A stretch of DNA of 28,482 nt from an uncultured Rikenellaceae bacterium (GCA_947074135.1 CAMTOL010000001.1:1-28482); one strand, 5' to 3'. Counted from the first letter of the stretch, positions 1-6,352 are shown. Numbers and translations are program-made. The notes: generated from the sequence alone by a model not told the origin.

Positions 1-62
1 AAGAAGAAGGTCTACGAGTTTTCTGGAGGGGACTGGAGGTCAGACGTGTGCGCTTCCGATCT
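1..62. other. Illumina adapter remnant at contig end
   Basis: Positions 29-62 match the 34-nt TruSeq read-2 adapter as I remember it at 31 of 34 positions. All three differences (30, 39, 52) are T to G. Positions 1-28 loosely resemble the P7 flow-cell sequence plus an index (compare ACGAG at 14-18). This is library sequence, not genome. T-to-G errors fit two-colour chemistry, in which a dark cycle is called G. Real sequence therefore begins near 63. Confidence 0.93.
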
Positions 63-329
63 GATGACTGTTTACCGTCGCGAAGGGTCAAGTCGCGGAT
101 TTTAAGCTTTTGACTCATAGTCTTTTAGAATTGTTAGTTGGGTTATATTGCAAGTTAATTACAAAGGTGTTGTTATAAGAATAACACAAAAGTATAAAAA
201 ATATCTCCACAAACAAAACATTTTTTATATCAAACTTTTAAAAAAGGCTCAGAAAATGAAATTTAGCGTTTATTTTCTTGACATTGCTAAAAAAATATAG
301 CAATAGCACTGTTTTTAAAAATATTTTAT
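63..329. other. AT-rich upstream region without a recognised gene
   Basis: This stretch lies between the adapter remnant and the promoter of the aromatic operon. No convincing coding region is visible. A reading frame from 63 stops at 111-113 and could be the last 16 codons of a gene lost at the contig end, but the fragment is too short to identify. A GC-rich hairpin (CGCGA at 79-83, TCGCG at 93-97) lies inside it. The rest is very AT-rich apart from the inverted repeat at 283-304. Confidence 0.5.
283..304. repeat. Perfect 7-bp inverted repeat upstream of the operon promoter
   Basis: ATTGCTA (283-289) and TAGCAAT (298-304) are perfect reverse complements separated by 8 A/T-rich bases. The repeat lies about 26 bp upstream of the -7 box at 330-337, roughly -60 to -38 from the predicted transcription start. 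That is a usual place for an activator or repressor site. It could also be a chance hairpin in AT-rich DNA. No known operator is recognised. Confidence 0.4.
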
Positions 330-337
330 TACCTTTG
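330..337 (+). promoter_or_regulatory. -7 promoter box (TACCTTTG) for the pheA leader
   Basis: TACCTTTG matches the Bacteroidota primary-sigma -7 consensus TAnnTTTG exactly. No clear -33 TTTG is seen at the expected distance. Using the spacing seen at the SRP RNA gene in this window (start 6-7 nt after the box), transcription would begin near 343. That gives a leader RNA holding the hairpin at 348-375, the leader peptide and the attenuator. Confidence 0.6.
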
Positions 338-347
338 ACACGTGCTT

Positions 348-375
348 AGATAAGTAGCCTAGAGTAGCCTTATCT
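348..375 (+). other. 5' UTR stem-loop with a tandem heptamer
   Basis: AGATAAG (348-354) pairs perfectly with CTTATCT (369-375). The heptamer GTAGCCT occurs twice in this element, at 354-360 and 364-370. The stem-loop would sit within about 5 nt of the predicted 5' end of the leader transcript and 25 nt before the leader peptide start. It may stabilise the 5' end or bind a regulator; the function is unknown. Confidence 0.45.
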
Positions 376-400
376 TAGACTTTAATAGAAAACAGGCATA

Positions 401-463
401 ATGAACAATCTACAAAACTCTTTTAGCTTTTCGTTTTATTACTTTTATTATTTTAAAAAATAG
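401..463 (+). CDS. Phe/Tyr-rich leader peptide of the aromatic operon
   Basis: A 20-codon frame begins at ATG 401 and is bounded upstream by an in-frame TAG at 386-388. The peptide holds 5 Phe and 4 Tyr in 20 residues, including the uninterrupted aromatic run FYYFYYF at residues 12-18, and ends in KK. It closes with tandem in-frame stops (TAG at 461 and TAG at 464). Such peptides act as sensors: ribosomes stall on the regulatory codons when the matching charged tRNA is scarce. The operon downstream makes both Phe and Tyr, which fits the mixed composition. The second stop codon is also the first three bases of the antiterminator arm, so a ribosome resting at the stop would cover that arm. The peptide itself probably has no function after release. 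I am fairly sure of the assignment because codon content, position and RNA structure agree independently. Expression has not been shown. Confidence 0.88.
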   Translation: MNNLQNSFSFSFYYFYYFKK

Positions 464-551
464 TAGAGGTCAGACGATTATGTAGATATATCAACGTGAT
501 AAAAAATACTTAAGTAGGCGACCTCTAATAAAATAGAGGTCGTTTTTTTTT
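464..551 (+). promoter_or_regulatory. Transcription attenuator of the Phe/Tyr operon
   Basis: Three complementary segments follow the leader peptide stop. Segment A is TAGAGGTC (464-471), segment B is CGACCTCTA (519-527) and segment C is TAGAGGTCG (534-542). B can pair with A (8 bp, antiterminator) or with C (9 bp, terminator followed by nine T). A and C are nearly the same sequence, so the two structures exclude each other. Inferred logic: with ample Phe and Tyr the ribosome reaches the stop at 461, masks A, and B-C forms and terminates. When the ribosome stalls in the aromatic codons at 422-454, A is free, A-B forms, and pheA is read. No segment pairing with A inside the leader coding region was seen, so an untranslated leader would read through. 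Confidence 0.87.
519..551 (+). terminator. Rho-independent terminator of the attenuator
   Basis: A perfect 9-bp stem (519-527 with 534-542), a 6-nt A-rich loop and nine T residues at 543-551 form a canonical intrinsic terminator, 22 nt before the pheA start codon. It lies inside the operon leader rather than after a gene, which is what marks it as conditional. Confidence 0.92.
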
Positions 552-573
552 GACAAATTAATAAAGAACAAGA

Positions 574-1398
574 ATGAAAGTAGCAATTCAAGGGTTCGAG
601 GGTTCGTTCCACCACATAGTGGCAAATAAATATTTCGGAGATGATGTCGAGTTGATGACCTGCAAAACATTTCGTGAGGTTGGTGCTGCTGTAAACGAAG
701 GTGTAGTAGATGTGGCTGTAATGGCGATTGAGAACTCGATAGCAGGGTCGATACTAGCTAACTACAAAATAGTGCAAAACAAGGGACTAAAAGTTGTGGG
801 AGAACATTACCTCTCAATCACTCAAAATCTAATGGCGCTACCGGGAACTAGGGTTGAAGATATTACACAAGTACGTTCGCACCCCATTGCGTTGTTGCAG
901 TGTATGGACTATCTCGAATACCGAGATTGGGAGTTGGTAGAGAGCGAGGATACAGCTCTTTCGGCTCGTCATATCGCAGAGCAAAACTTAGTTGGTGTGG
1001 GTGCAGTTGCAGGAGAATTGGCAGCGGAGCTTTACGGACTCGAAATCGTTGCTCCACAGATTAATACAATTAAAAACAACCAAACTCGTTTTTTGATACT
1101 TGCCAGAAGCGATGATAGCCGTTTTGATGCCACTGATGTTGACAAAGCATCGATGTATCTAAAACTATGTCACCGTCAAGGTTCGTTGCTCGAGGCGTTG
1201 CAGATACTAAGTCGTAACAATATCAATATGTCGTTGTTGCAGTCTTGCCCAATTCCCGAGAATCCGTTTAGTTACCTTTTTCATATGGGGCTTGAGTTTG
1301 GGTCTATGGATGATTTGGACAGAGCGGTATCGGAGCTTTACGAGATTGCCGAGGAGATGCATATTTACGGAGTTTATAAACATACGGCGATAGAGTAA
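574..1398 (+). CDS. pheA: Prephenate dehydratase
   Basis: Converts prephenate to phenylpyruvate, the committed step to phenylalanine, in the cytoplasm. The 274-residue protein has the periplasmic-binding-protein-like catalytic domain (about 1-180) with the IENS motif at 52-55 and the TRF catalytic motif at 171-173. A C-terminal ACT domain follows (about 192-270). This is the monofunctional length; chorismate mutase is instead fused to the DAHP synthase at the end of the operon. In the ACT domain the usual GALxxxL appears as GSLLEAL, and the ESRP segment that contacts Phe in characterised enzymes reads QSCP, so feedback inhibition may differ or be weak. It is the first gene behind the Phe/Tyr attenuator, starting 22 nt after the terminator T-run at the first ATG. 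Identification is firm; allosteric behaviour is inferred. Confidence 0.95.
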   Translation: MKVAIQGFEGSFHHIVANKYFGDDVELMTCKTFREVGAAVNEGVVDVAVMAIENSIAGSILANYKIVQNKGLKVVGEHYLSITQNLMALPGTRVEDITQVRSHPIALLQCMDYLEYRDWELVESEDTALSARHIAEQNLVGVGAVAGELAAELYGLEIVAPQINTIKNNQTRFLILARSDDSRFDATDVDKASMYLKLCHRQGSLLEALQILSRNNINMSLLQSCPIPENPFSYLFHMGLEFGSMDDLDRAVSELYEIAEEMHIYGVYKHTAIE

Positions 1399-1419
1399 GT
1401 GAGATGAGTTACGCTCTTT

Positions 1420-1482
1420 AAGTCTTACAAATCCTTCGGATTTGCGCCTTGGGAGTATTTATTGTGGGTGTGTCGGAAATTC
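1420..1482 (+). repeat. 63-nt dispersed structured repeat, copy 1
   Basis: This segment aligns without gaps to 17663-17725; by hand about 47 of 63 positions agree. It contains a perfect hairpin, CAAATCC (1428-1434), loop TTC, GGATTTG (1438-1444). In the other copy the stem is CAAACTC/GAGTTTG, so two base pairs have changed with both partners compensated. That indicates a conserved RNA or DNA hairpin. It lies 21 nt after the pheA stop. No T-run follows, so it is not a simple terminator. Confidence 0.7.
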
Positions 1483-1499
1483 TTCTTGCAGGTTTTTGA

Positions 1500-1516
1500 C
1501 GAAAACTGAGTTTTCG
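1500..1516 (+). repeat. 7-bp hairpin in the pheA-aminotransferase gap
   Basis: CGAAAAC (1500-1506), loop TGA, GTTTTCG (1510-1516). It is flanked by an A on each side and preceded by a T-rich tract, the same layout as the hairpins at 2788-2804 and 3763-3779 in the next two gaps. It lies 46 nt before the next start codon. Confidence 0.6.
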
Positions 1517-1562
1517 ATGACTCTTAACTTTTAGAATTATTGTTTTTTTGATTTATTGATTT

Positions 1563-2723
1563 ATGAAACAGGTTGAAATTGAGCTTGCCGATAGGCTACA
1601 AGGGGTGTCGGAATACTACTTTTCGAAAAAACTAGCCGAAATCGAGCAACTCCGAAGAGAGGGTCACGATATAATAAGCCTAGGAATTGGCAGCCCCGAC
1701 CTACCACCTCATAAAACGGTTGTCGAGGCACTTTTCGAGTCAGCATCCACTAGCTCGTCACACGGTTATGCCAACTACAAAGGCACTGCCGAACTACTCG
1801 AGACTGTTGCTCAGTGGTACAGAGCGAGATATGGTGTTGAACTTGATGCCACTTCGGAGATATTGACGCTCTATGGCAGCAAAGAGGGGTTGATATTTTT
1901 GTGCAATGCCTATATCAATAAAGGCGACAAAGTGTTGGTACCAAACCCTGGTTACCCTGCTTATAGCGCAGCGGTGCGAATGGTTGAGGGCGAAACTGTT
2001 TACTATGAACTAAGTGCTGACAATGGGTGGATGCCTCGTATCGAGGAGCTACCGACTAAGGGTGTAAAGATGATGATGTTGAACTATCCCCATATGCCAA
2101 CGGGAGCTTCGGCGACGAGAGAGTTTTTTGAGAGGATTGTAGCGTGGGCTTCGGAGCATAACATATTGTTGATTCACGACAATCCGTATAGTTTTATTCG
2201 TAACGACGAGCCGTTGTCGTTGCTTAGTATTGAGGGTGCAAAGAGTGTGGCAGTGGAGCTTAATTCGTTGAGCAAGAGCCATAATATGGCAGGTTGGCGA
2301 GTTGGTTTTATGGTGGGTAATGCTAAGGTATTGGGTGATGTGTTGAGATATAAGAGCAATCTCAATAATTCGATGTTCATAGCGCAGCAACACGCTTCGG
2401 CGGTAGCGCTAGGGTTGGGCGATGAGTGGTATATAGAGCAGAATGCGTTGTATAGAGAGAGGGAGAAGTTGGGCGAGAGAATTTTTGATATGTTGGATTG
2501 CAGGTATGAGAGTGGTCAGGTTGGACTGTTTTTGTGGGCGGAGTTGCCGGAGGGTTTCGAGGGCGACTGTTATGAGTTTTGCGATAGGATACTTTATGAG
2601 AAGGATATTTTTGTGACACCTGGGGGGATTTTTGGCAGTGCGGCGGTACGTTATGTGCGGTTGTCGTTGTGTGCGAGTGTGGCGACATTAGAGCGTGTGA
2701 TTGCGAGGCTAGAGGCAGATTAG
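1563..2723 (+). CDS. PLP-dependent class I aminotransferase of the aromatic operon
   Basis: A 386-residue fold-type I aminotransferase. Visible hallmarks are GSPDLPP (43-49), the NPGYPAY segment (128-134), NYPHMPTG (174-181, usually NYPNNPTG), HDNPY (205-209, PLP-contacting Asp and Tyr), the Schiff-base Lys238 in SLSKSHNMAGWR, and Arg246 for the substrate carboxylate. Related genes are annotated as aspartate or LL-diaminopimelate aminotransferase. Its place between pheA and tyrA makes transamination of phenylpyruvate and 4-hydroxyphenylpyruvate, or of prephenate itself, the likely job. I cannot separate these from sequence. Leucine codons are all CTN (10 of 10) in the first 100 codons and mostly TTR (21 of 31) afterwards, with a parallel shift from C-rich to G-rich DNA. 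Start: ATG 1563, 164 nt after the pheA stop. Confidence 0.9.
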   Translation: MKQVEIELADRLQGVSEYYFSKKLAEIEQLRREGHDIISLGIGSPDLPPHKTVVEALFESASTSSSHGYANYKGTAELLETVAQWYRARYGVELDATSEILTLYGSKEGLIFLCNAYINKGDKVLVPNPGYPAYSAAVRMVEGETVYYELSADNGWMPRIEELPTKGVKMMMLNYPHMPTGASATREFFERIVAWASEHNILLIHDNPYSFIRNDEPLSLLSIEGAKSVAVELNSLSKSHNMAGWRVGFMVGNAKVLGDVLRYKSNLNNSMFIAQQHASAVALGLGDEWYIEQNALYREREKLGERIFDMLDCRYESGQVGLFLWAELPEGFEGDCYEFCDRILYEKDIFVTPGGIFGSAAVRYVRLSLCASVATLERVIARLEAD

Positions 2724-2736
2724 AGCGGTTTAATCT

Positions 2737-2804
2737 CAAAAGTTTTTGGGGAACTTTTTGAAAAAAGGGAAAACCAAAAACTTTTTTGAAAAACTGCGTT
2801 TTTC
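2737..2804 (+). repeat. Stem-loop and hairpin repeat in the aminotransferase-tyrA gap
   Basis: AAAAGTTTTTGG (2738-2749) pairs perfectly with CCAAAAACTTTT (2774-2785). The right arm belongs to a 16-mer, AAAACCAAAAACTTTT (2770-2785), that recurs exactly at 3745-3760. It is followed by a 7-bp hairpin, GAAAAAC (2788-2794), loop TGC, GTTTTTC (2798-2804), and a T-rich tract. The element could be a repeat, a weak intra-operon terminator, or a processing site. Confidence 0.6.
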
Positions 2805-2845
2805 TTCTTTTTTTGATTTTTTGATTTGATTTTTAGTTTACCATA

Positions 2846-3709
2846 ATGAAGAAGGTTACAATTATAGGAGTTGGGCTGATTGGAGGCTCACTGGCTATCG
2901 CCCTACGCGAAAAAGGACTTGCCGAAACAATCGTCGGCGTAGAAGTCTCTCCCCAAAATGCCCAAAAAGCACTCCAGCTTGGACTCATCGATAAAATCGA
3001 GCAACTCCCAGATGCCATACTCGAAAGCGAACTAGTGGTAATCACAACACCCGTTGACACAACCCCACTGCTAGCTATAAAAACACTAAACCTGCTTAAA
3101 GACAATAACCAAACAGGTACAGTAGTTATGGATATGGGCTCGACCAAAGCCGAACTATGCTCGGTAATCGAACACCACCCACTTAGAGGTCGTTTTGTAG
3201 CTTCGCACCCAATGTGGGGAACTGAACATTCAGGACCTCAATCAGCAGTAAGTGGTGCTTTTGAGGGACGAGTAGCAGTGATTTGCGATAGAGAGTTGTC
3301 AGATGATAACGCGCTTGAGTTGGTCGAGGAGTTGTACGCTCATTTATCGATGAAGATGCTCTATATGAGTGCCGAGGAACAGGATTTACATACGGCTTAT
3401 GTAAGTCATATATCACATATTACTAGCTTTGCACTTGCGCTTACAGTGTTGGAGAAAGAGCGAGAGGAGGATCATATACTTGATCTTGCTGGTGGTGGTT
3501 TCGAGAGTACGGTGCGTTTGGCAAAGTCGTCGGCGAAGATGTGGGTGCCGATATTTTTAGAGAACAAGTACAATGTTTTAGATGTATTGCGGGAGAATAT
3601 TCATCAGTTGCAGATAATTAGGCGATTGATTGAGCGAGATGATGCCGAGGGGTTGATTGCCGCCATTGAGAAGGCGAACAAGATTGGCAAGATACTTAAC
3701 AAAAGCTAA
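2846..3709 (+). CDS. tyrA: Prephenate dehydrogenase
   Basis: Oxidatively decarboxylates prephenate to 4-hydroxyphenylpyruvate for tyrosine synthesis. It could use arogenate instead if the neighbouring aminotransferase acts on prephenate. The 287-residue protein starts with a Rossmann nucleotide-binding motif, GVGLIGGS (8-15). It continues with TTPVDTTP and DMGSTKAEL, then the ASHPMWGTEHSGP segment carrying the conserved active-site His, and a helical C-terminal dimerisation domain with YVSHISH. No ACT or mutase domain is fused. All 17 leucine codons up to about base 3190 are CTN, whereas after about 3290 TTG/TTA make up 13 of 20, a sharp switch within one gene. It is third in the operon, 122 nt after the aminotransferase. 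Substrate preference between prephenate and arogenate is not determined. Confidence 0.94.
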   Translation: MKKVTIIGVGLIGGSLAIALREKGLAETIVGVEVSPQNAQKALQLGLIDKIEQLPDAILESELVVITTPVDTTPLLAIKTLNLLKDNNQTGTVVMDMGSTKAELCSVIEHHPLRGRFVASHPMWGTEHSGPQSAVSGAFEGRVAVICDRELSDDNALELVEELYAHLSMKMLYMSAEEQDLHTAYVSHISHITSFALALTVLEKEREEDHILDLAGGGFESTVRLAKSSAKMWVPIFLENKYNVLDVLRENIHQLQIIRRLIERDDAEGLIAAIEKANKIGKILNKS

Positions 3710-3744
3710 AAAAGCTGCAACGAGAGGTTGATTAGAGTGAGAAC

Positions 3745-3796
3745 AAAACCAAAAACTTTTAACGGAAACTTTGTTTCCGACGACGTGTCGTTTTTT
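3745..3796 (+). repeat. Hairpin repeat in the tyrA-aroG gap
   Basis: The 16-mer AAAACCAAAAACTTTT (3745-3760) is identical to 2770-2785. It is followed by CGGAAAC (3763-3769), loop TTT, GTTTCCG (3773-3779), a 7-bp hairpin in the same position as at 1500 and 2788. A further small palindrome, ACGACGTGTCGT (3780-3791), runs into T residues up to 3796 and could give weak termination inside the operon. Confidence 0.6.
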
Positions 3797-3846
3797 GACA
3801 TTTTTTATTTGCATTTTTACGATCTTTAGAATTAAACTATATAACT

Positions 3847-4908
3847 ATGCTGAACAAAATTATTAACGCCTCAAGACCAATGATTATCGCTGGTCCCTGC
3901 AGCGCCGAAACCGAAGAACAAACCATCGAAACCTGCCGAGCACTTGCCGTAACTGGCAGAGTTAACATACTAAGAGCAGGAATCTGGAAACCACGCACCA
4001 AACCAGGGTGTTTCGAAGGTGCCGGCGAAGAGGGATTAAAGTGGCTCGCCGCCGCAAAAAAAGATACCGGACTACCTATCGCTACCGAAGTAGCTAACGC
4101 CAAACACGTAGAATTAGCACTAAAATATGGCGTCGATGTGCTATGGATTGGCGCACGTACCACCGTTAACCCATTCTCTGTCCAAGAAATCGCCGATGCA
4201 CTAAGCGGCGTAAACGTGCCAGTACTAGTCAAAAATCCGCTCAATCCCGAAGTCGCTCTCTGGGCAGGTGCAGTAGAACGATTAGCAAAAGTGGGACTAA
4301 CCTCACTCGGACTAATCCATCGCGGTTTTAGCAGTTTCGCTACATCAATCTACCGTAATACCCCTATGTGGCACCTAGCGCTCGAAATGAGAAGATTAAT
4401 GCCCGAAGTGCCATTGATTTGCGACCCTTCTCATATTTCAGGTAACCGCGAATTGCTCTTTTCGGTGTCGCAAGAGGCAGCCGATTTGAACTACGACGGA
4501 CTTATAATAGAAAGCCACTGCCGCCCAGATAAGGCTTGGAGCGATGCCGCACAACAACTTACTCCTGCCGACCTCGATAAAATGTTGGGTAGAGTCAACT
4601 GGCGACACGAAACAGTCGAAAAAGCAGAGTTTTTGAAACAAATCGACGCGCTTCGTAATCAAATTGACCAATATGATGTCGAACTTTTTGAGTTGCTGAG
4701 TCGACGAATGGGTGTTGCAGCAAAGATTGGCGAAGTAAAACGTGAAAATAACGTAATGATTTTCCAAAGCAAACGTTGGGAAACAATTGTTGAGAGGTTT
4801 CTAGGCGAAGCAGAGCATTTGTCACTCAGTCGCGAGTTTATCTCGATTATTCTTAACGCTATTCATATGGAGAGTATCTCGCGCCAAAATAGTATTATGA
4901 ATCGCTAG
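3847..4908 (+). CDS. Bifunctional DAHP synthase / chorismate mutase
   Basis: Residues about 8-255 form a 3-deoxy-D-arabino-heptulosonate 7-phosphate synthase of the type I beta (KDOPS-like) class. Motifs are IIAGPCSAE (13-21), RAGIWKPRTKPG, TEVA, LVKNPLNPE, GLIHRGF and CDPSHISG. This enzyme condenses phosphoenolpyruvate and erythrose 4-phosphate, the entry to the shikimate pathway. Residues about 262-345 are an AroQ-type chorismate mutase (RNQIDQYDVELFELLSRRM, then AKIGEVKRE), which makes the prephenate used by pheA and tyrA. The fusion thus joins the first pathway step to the branch point; in such fusions the mutase domain often mediates feedback by prephenate. It is the last gene of the operon, followed 16 nt later by a strong terminator. 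The usual annotation is aroA(G)/aroF-pheA-like; I leave the symbol empty because naming varies. Confidence 0.94.
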   Translation: MLNKIINASRPMIIAGPCSAETEEQTIETCRALAVTGRVNILRAGIWKPRTKPGCFEGAGEEGLKWLAAAKKDTGLPIATEVANAKHVELALKYGVDVLWIGARTTVNPFSVQEIADALSGVNVPVLVKNPLNPEVALWAGAVERLAKVGLTSLGLIHRGFSSFATSIYRNTPMWHLALEMRRLMPEVPLICDPSHISGNRELLFSVSQEAADLNYDGLIIESHCRPDKAWSDAAQQLTPADLDKMLGRVNWRHETVEKAEFLKQIDALRNQIDQYDVELFELLSRRMGVAAKIGEVKRENNVMIFQSKRWETIVERFLGEAEHLSLSREFISIILNAIHMESISRQNSIMNR

Positions 4909-4924
4909 TTCTAGTAACGGCGAT

Positions 4925-4968
4925 TAGTGACTGGTGATTAGTGATGCTAGTCACCAGTCACTATTTTT
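4925..4968 (+). terminator. Terminator of the aromatic operon
   Basis: A perfect 13-bp stem, TAGTGACTGGTGA (4925-4937) with TCACCAGTCACTA (4951-4963), is followed by five T (4964-4968). It lies 16 nt after the last operon gene and marks the operon end. Confidence 0.92.
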
Positions 4969-5001
4969 ATAAATAACTATGTAGTCACTCGATTTTATCG
5001 C

Positions 5002-5009
5002 TATATTTG
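5002..5009 (+). promoter_or_regulatory. -7 box (TATATTTG) for the antiporter gene
   Basis: An exact match to TAnnTTTG lies 33 nt after the upstream terminator and 44 nt before the antiporter start codon. No clear -33 TTTG is seen. It implies the antiporter is transcribed separately from the aromatic operon. Confidence 0.6.
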
Positions 5010-5053
5010 CGTCATTATTAATGTAATAATTCTAACCCAAAACTCTAAAAAAT

Positions 5054-6352
5054 ATGTCGATAACTCTACTTATGATTCTTATATTTATTGCAGGAATCAC
5101 TTTGATCGCTTTTGAAGATAAAATTGGTGTCAACAAATCGGCTATTGCTATCGCTATGAGCGTTGTTATGTGGGTCGTAATAGCACTGTGGGGACTACCC
5201 GTAGGTACAGAGGTTGTAGCTGCCGAACTCGGAGATGTTAGCGAAACACTCTTCTTTGTTATGGGCGCACTCGTAATTGTCGAGCTTATCGATGTTCACG
5301 GCGGTTTTAGGGTAATATCGGACAGAATCACTACACTCAACAAACGAAAACTGCTCTGGATATTTGCTATTCTTACGTTTCTACTCTCTGCCATTTTAGA
5401 CAATATAGCAACTGCTGTTATTATGATTGCACTACTGAGAAAGTTTGTGCCCGAACAGCGTGATAGATGGCTATACGCAGGTATGATTATTATTGCAGCC
5501 AATGCAGGAGGTTCATTCTCGCCTGTTGGAGACGTTACCACTATCCTTCTTTGGAACGGTAAGAATGTGACCCCTATGCACCAAATATCGCACGTTCTTC
5601 CTGCGGCGATTGTTTGTATGCTTGTTCCACTCACAATCGTAACTTATGCTTTCTTTAAAAAAGGCGAAAAATTACCACCACTCGAAACAACAGCTATCGA
5701 ACCAGACAGCATTGCTGCGCACGTAAATAATAGCTCTCGTATCATTATTCTCGTACTTGGCGTTTCTACTATGGCTCTCGTGCCTGTATTTTCAGAGTGG
5801 AGCACACTACCCCCTTTTATGCGTATTCTGCTCGGACTCTCCGTTTTATGGATCTATACCGACAGAATGTACGGCAAACTCACAATGCTGCCCGAAGATA
5901 AGAGAATGAGCGTTAGCAACGTAATCTCACGAATCGACATGTCAACAATTATGTTCTTCCTCGGCGTGTTGATGAGTGTTGGAGCTATGAAAGTTGCGGG
6001 TGCACTTGGCGAAGTGGGACATCTACTCGAAAACTCAATTGGAGAACCACTTGCCATTAGCTTTACTATCGGCATTATGAGTTCGTTTGTCGACAATGTA
6101 GCACTAGTAGCTGCAACGCAAGGTATGTACCCAATTGCCGAAGCAGGTACTTATATGACCAACTCCGCTTTCTGGACTTTTTTAGCCTATTGTGCTGTGA
6201 CAGGAGGTTCGCTCCTCATTATTGGTTCTGCAACAGGTGTAACCGTAATGGGAATGGAAAAACTGACCTTTGGATACTACCTCAAAAGATTCTCTCTCCT
6301 AGCAATTGCAGGATATGTTGCTGGTGCTGCTGTATTTTTACTACTCTCTTAA
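5054..6352 (+). CDS. nhaD: NhaD-type Na+/H+ antiporter
   Basis: A 432-residue, highly hydrophobic integral membrane protein of the ion-transporter superfamily (ArsB/NhaD type). It is predicted to export Na+ (and perhaps Li+) in exchange for protons across the cytoplasmic membrane. Alternating hydrophobic segments run along the whole length. Conserved-looking polar stretches inside membrane segments include the SAILDNIATAVIM region (about residues 111-123), ANAGGSFSPVGDVTT (about 149-163), SSFVDNVALVAATQ (about 345-358) and GGSLLIIGSATGV (about 385-397). These are internally duplicated features typical of the family. There is no cleavable signal peptide. It has its own promoter and sits convergent to ftsL, with only 21 nt between stop codons and no good terminator there. 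The family call is firm; ion specificity is inferred. Confidence 0.9.
   Translation: MSITLLMILIFIAGITLIAFEDKIGVNKSAIAIAMSVVMWVVIALWGLPVGTEVVAAELGDVSETLFFVMGALVIVELIDVHGGFRVISDRITTLNKRKLLWIFAILTFLLSAILDNIATAVIMIALLRKFVPEQRDRWLYAGMIIIAANAGGSFSPVGDVTTILLWNGKNVTPMHQISHVLPAAIVCMLVPLTIVTYAFFKKGEKLPPLETTAIEPDSIAAHVNNSSRIIILVLGVSTMALVPVFSEWSTLPPFMRILLGLSVLWIYTDRMYGKLTMLPEDKRMSVSNVISRIDMSTIMFFLGVLMSVGAMKVAGALGEVGHLLENSIGEPLAISFTIGIMSSFVDNVALVAATQGMYPIAEAGTYMTNSAFWTFLAYCAVTGGSLLIIGSATGVTVMGMEKLTFGYYLKRFSLLAIAGYVAGAAVFLLLS

Noticed and set aside
63..113. Possible last codons of a truncated gene on the plus strand
   Set aside because: Only about 16 codons before a stop, no recognisable motif, and another frame is open just as long; it begins at an adapter junction.
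464..551. T-box or amino acid riboswitch as the explanation of the pheA leader
   Set aside because: No T-box sequence or specifier stem is visible, and the aromatic leader peptide accounts for the structure.
2049..2739. Long antisense frames over the aminotransferase gene
   Set aside because: They mirror codon structure of a clear enzyme gene and encode low-complexity, unfamiliar sequence.
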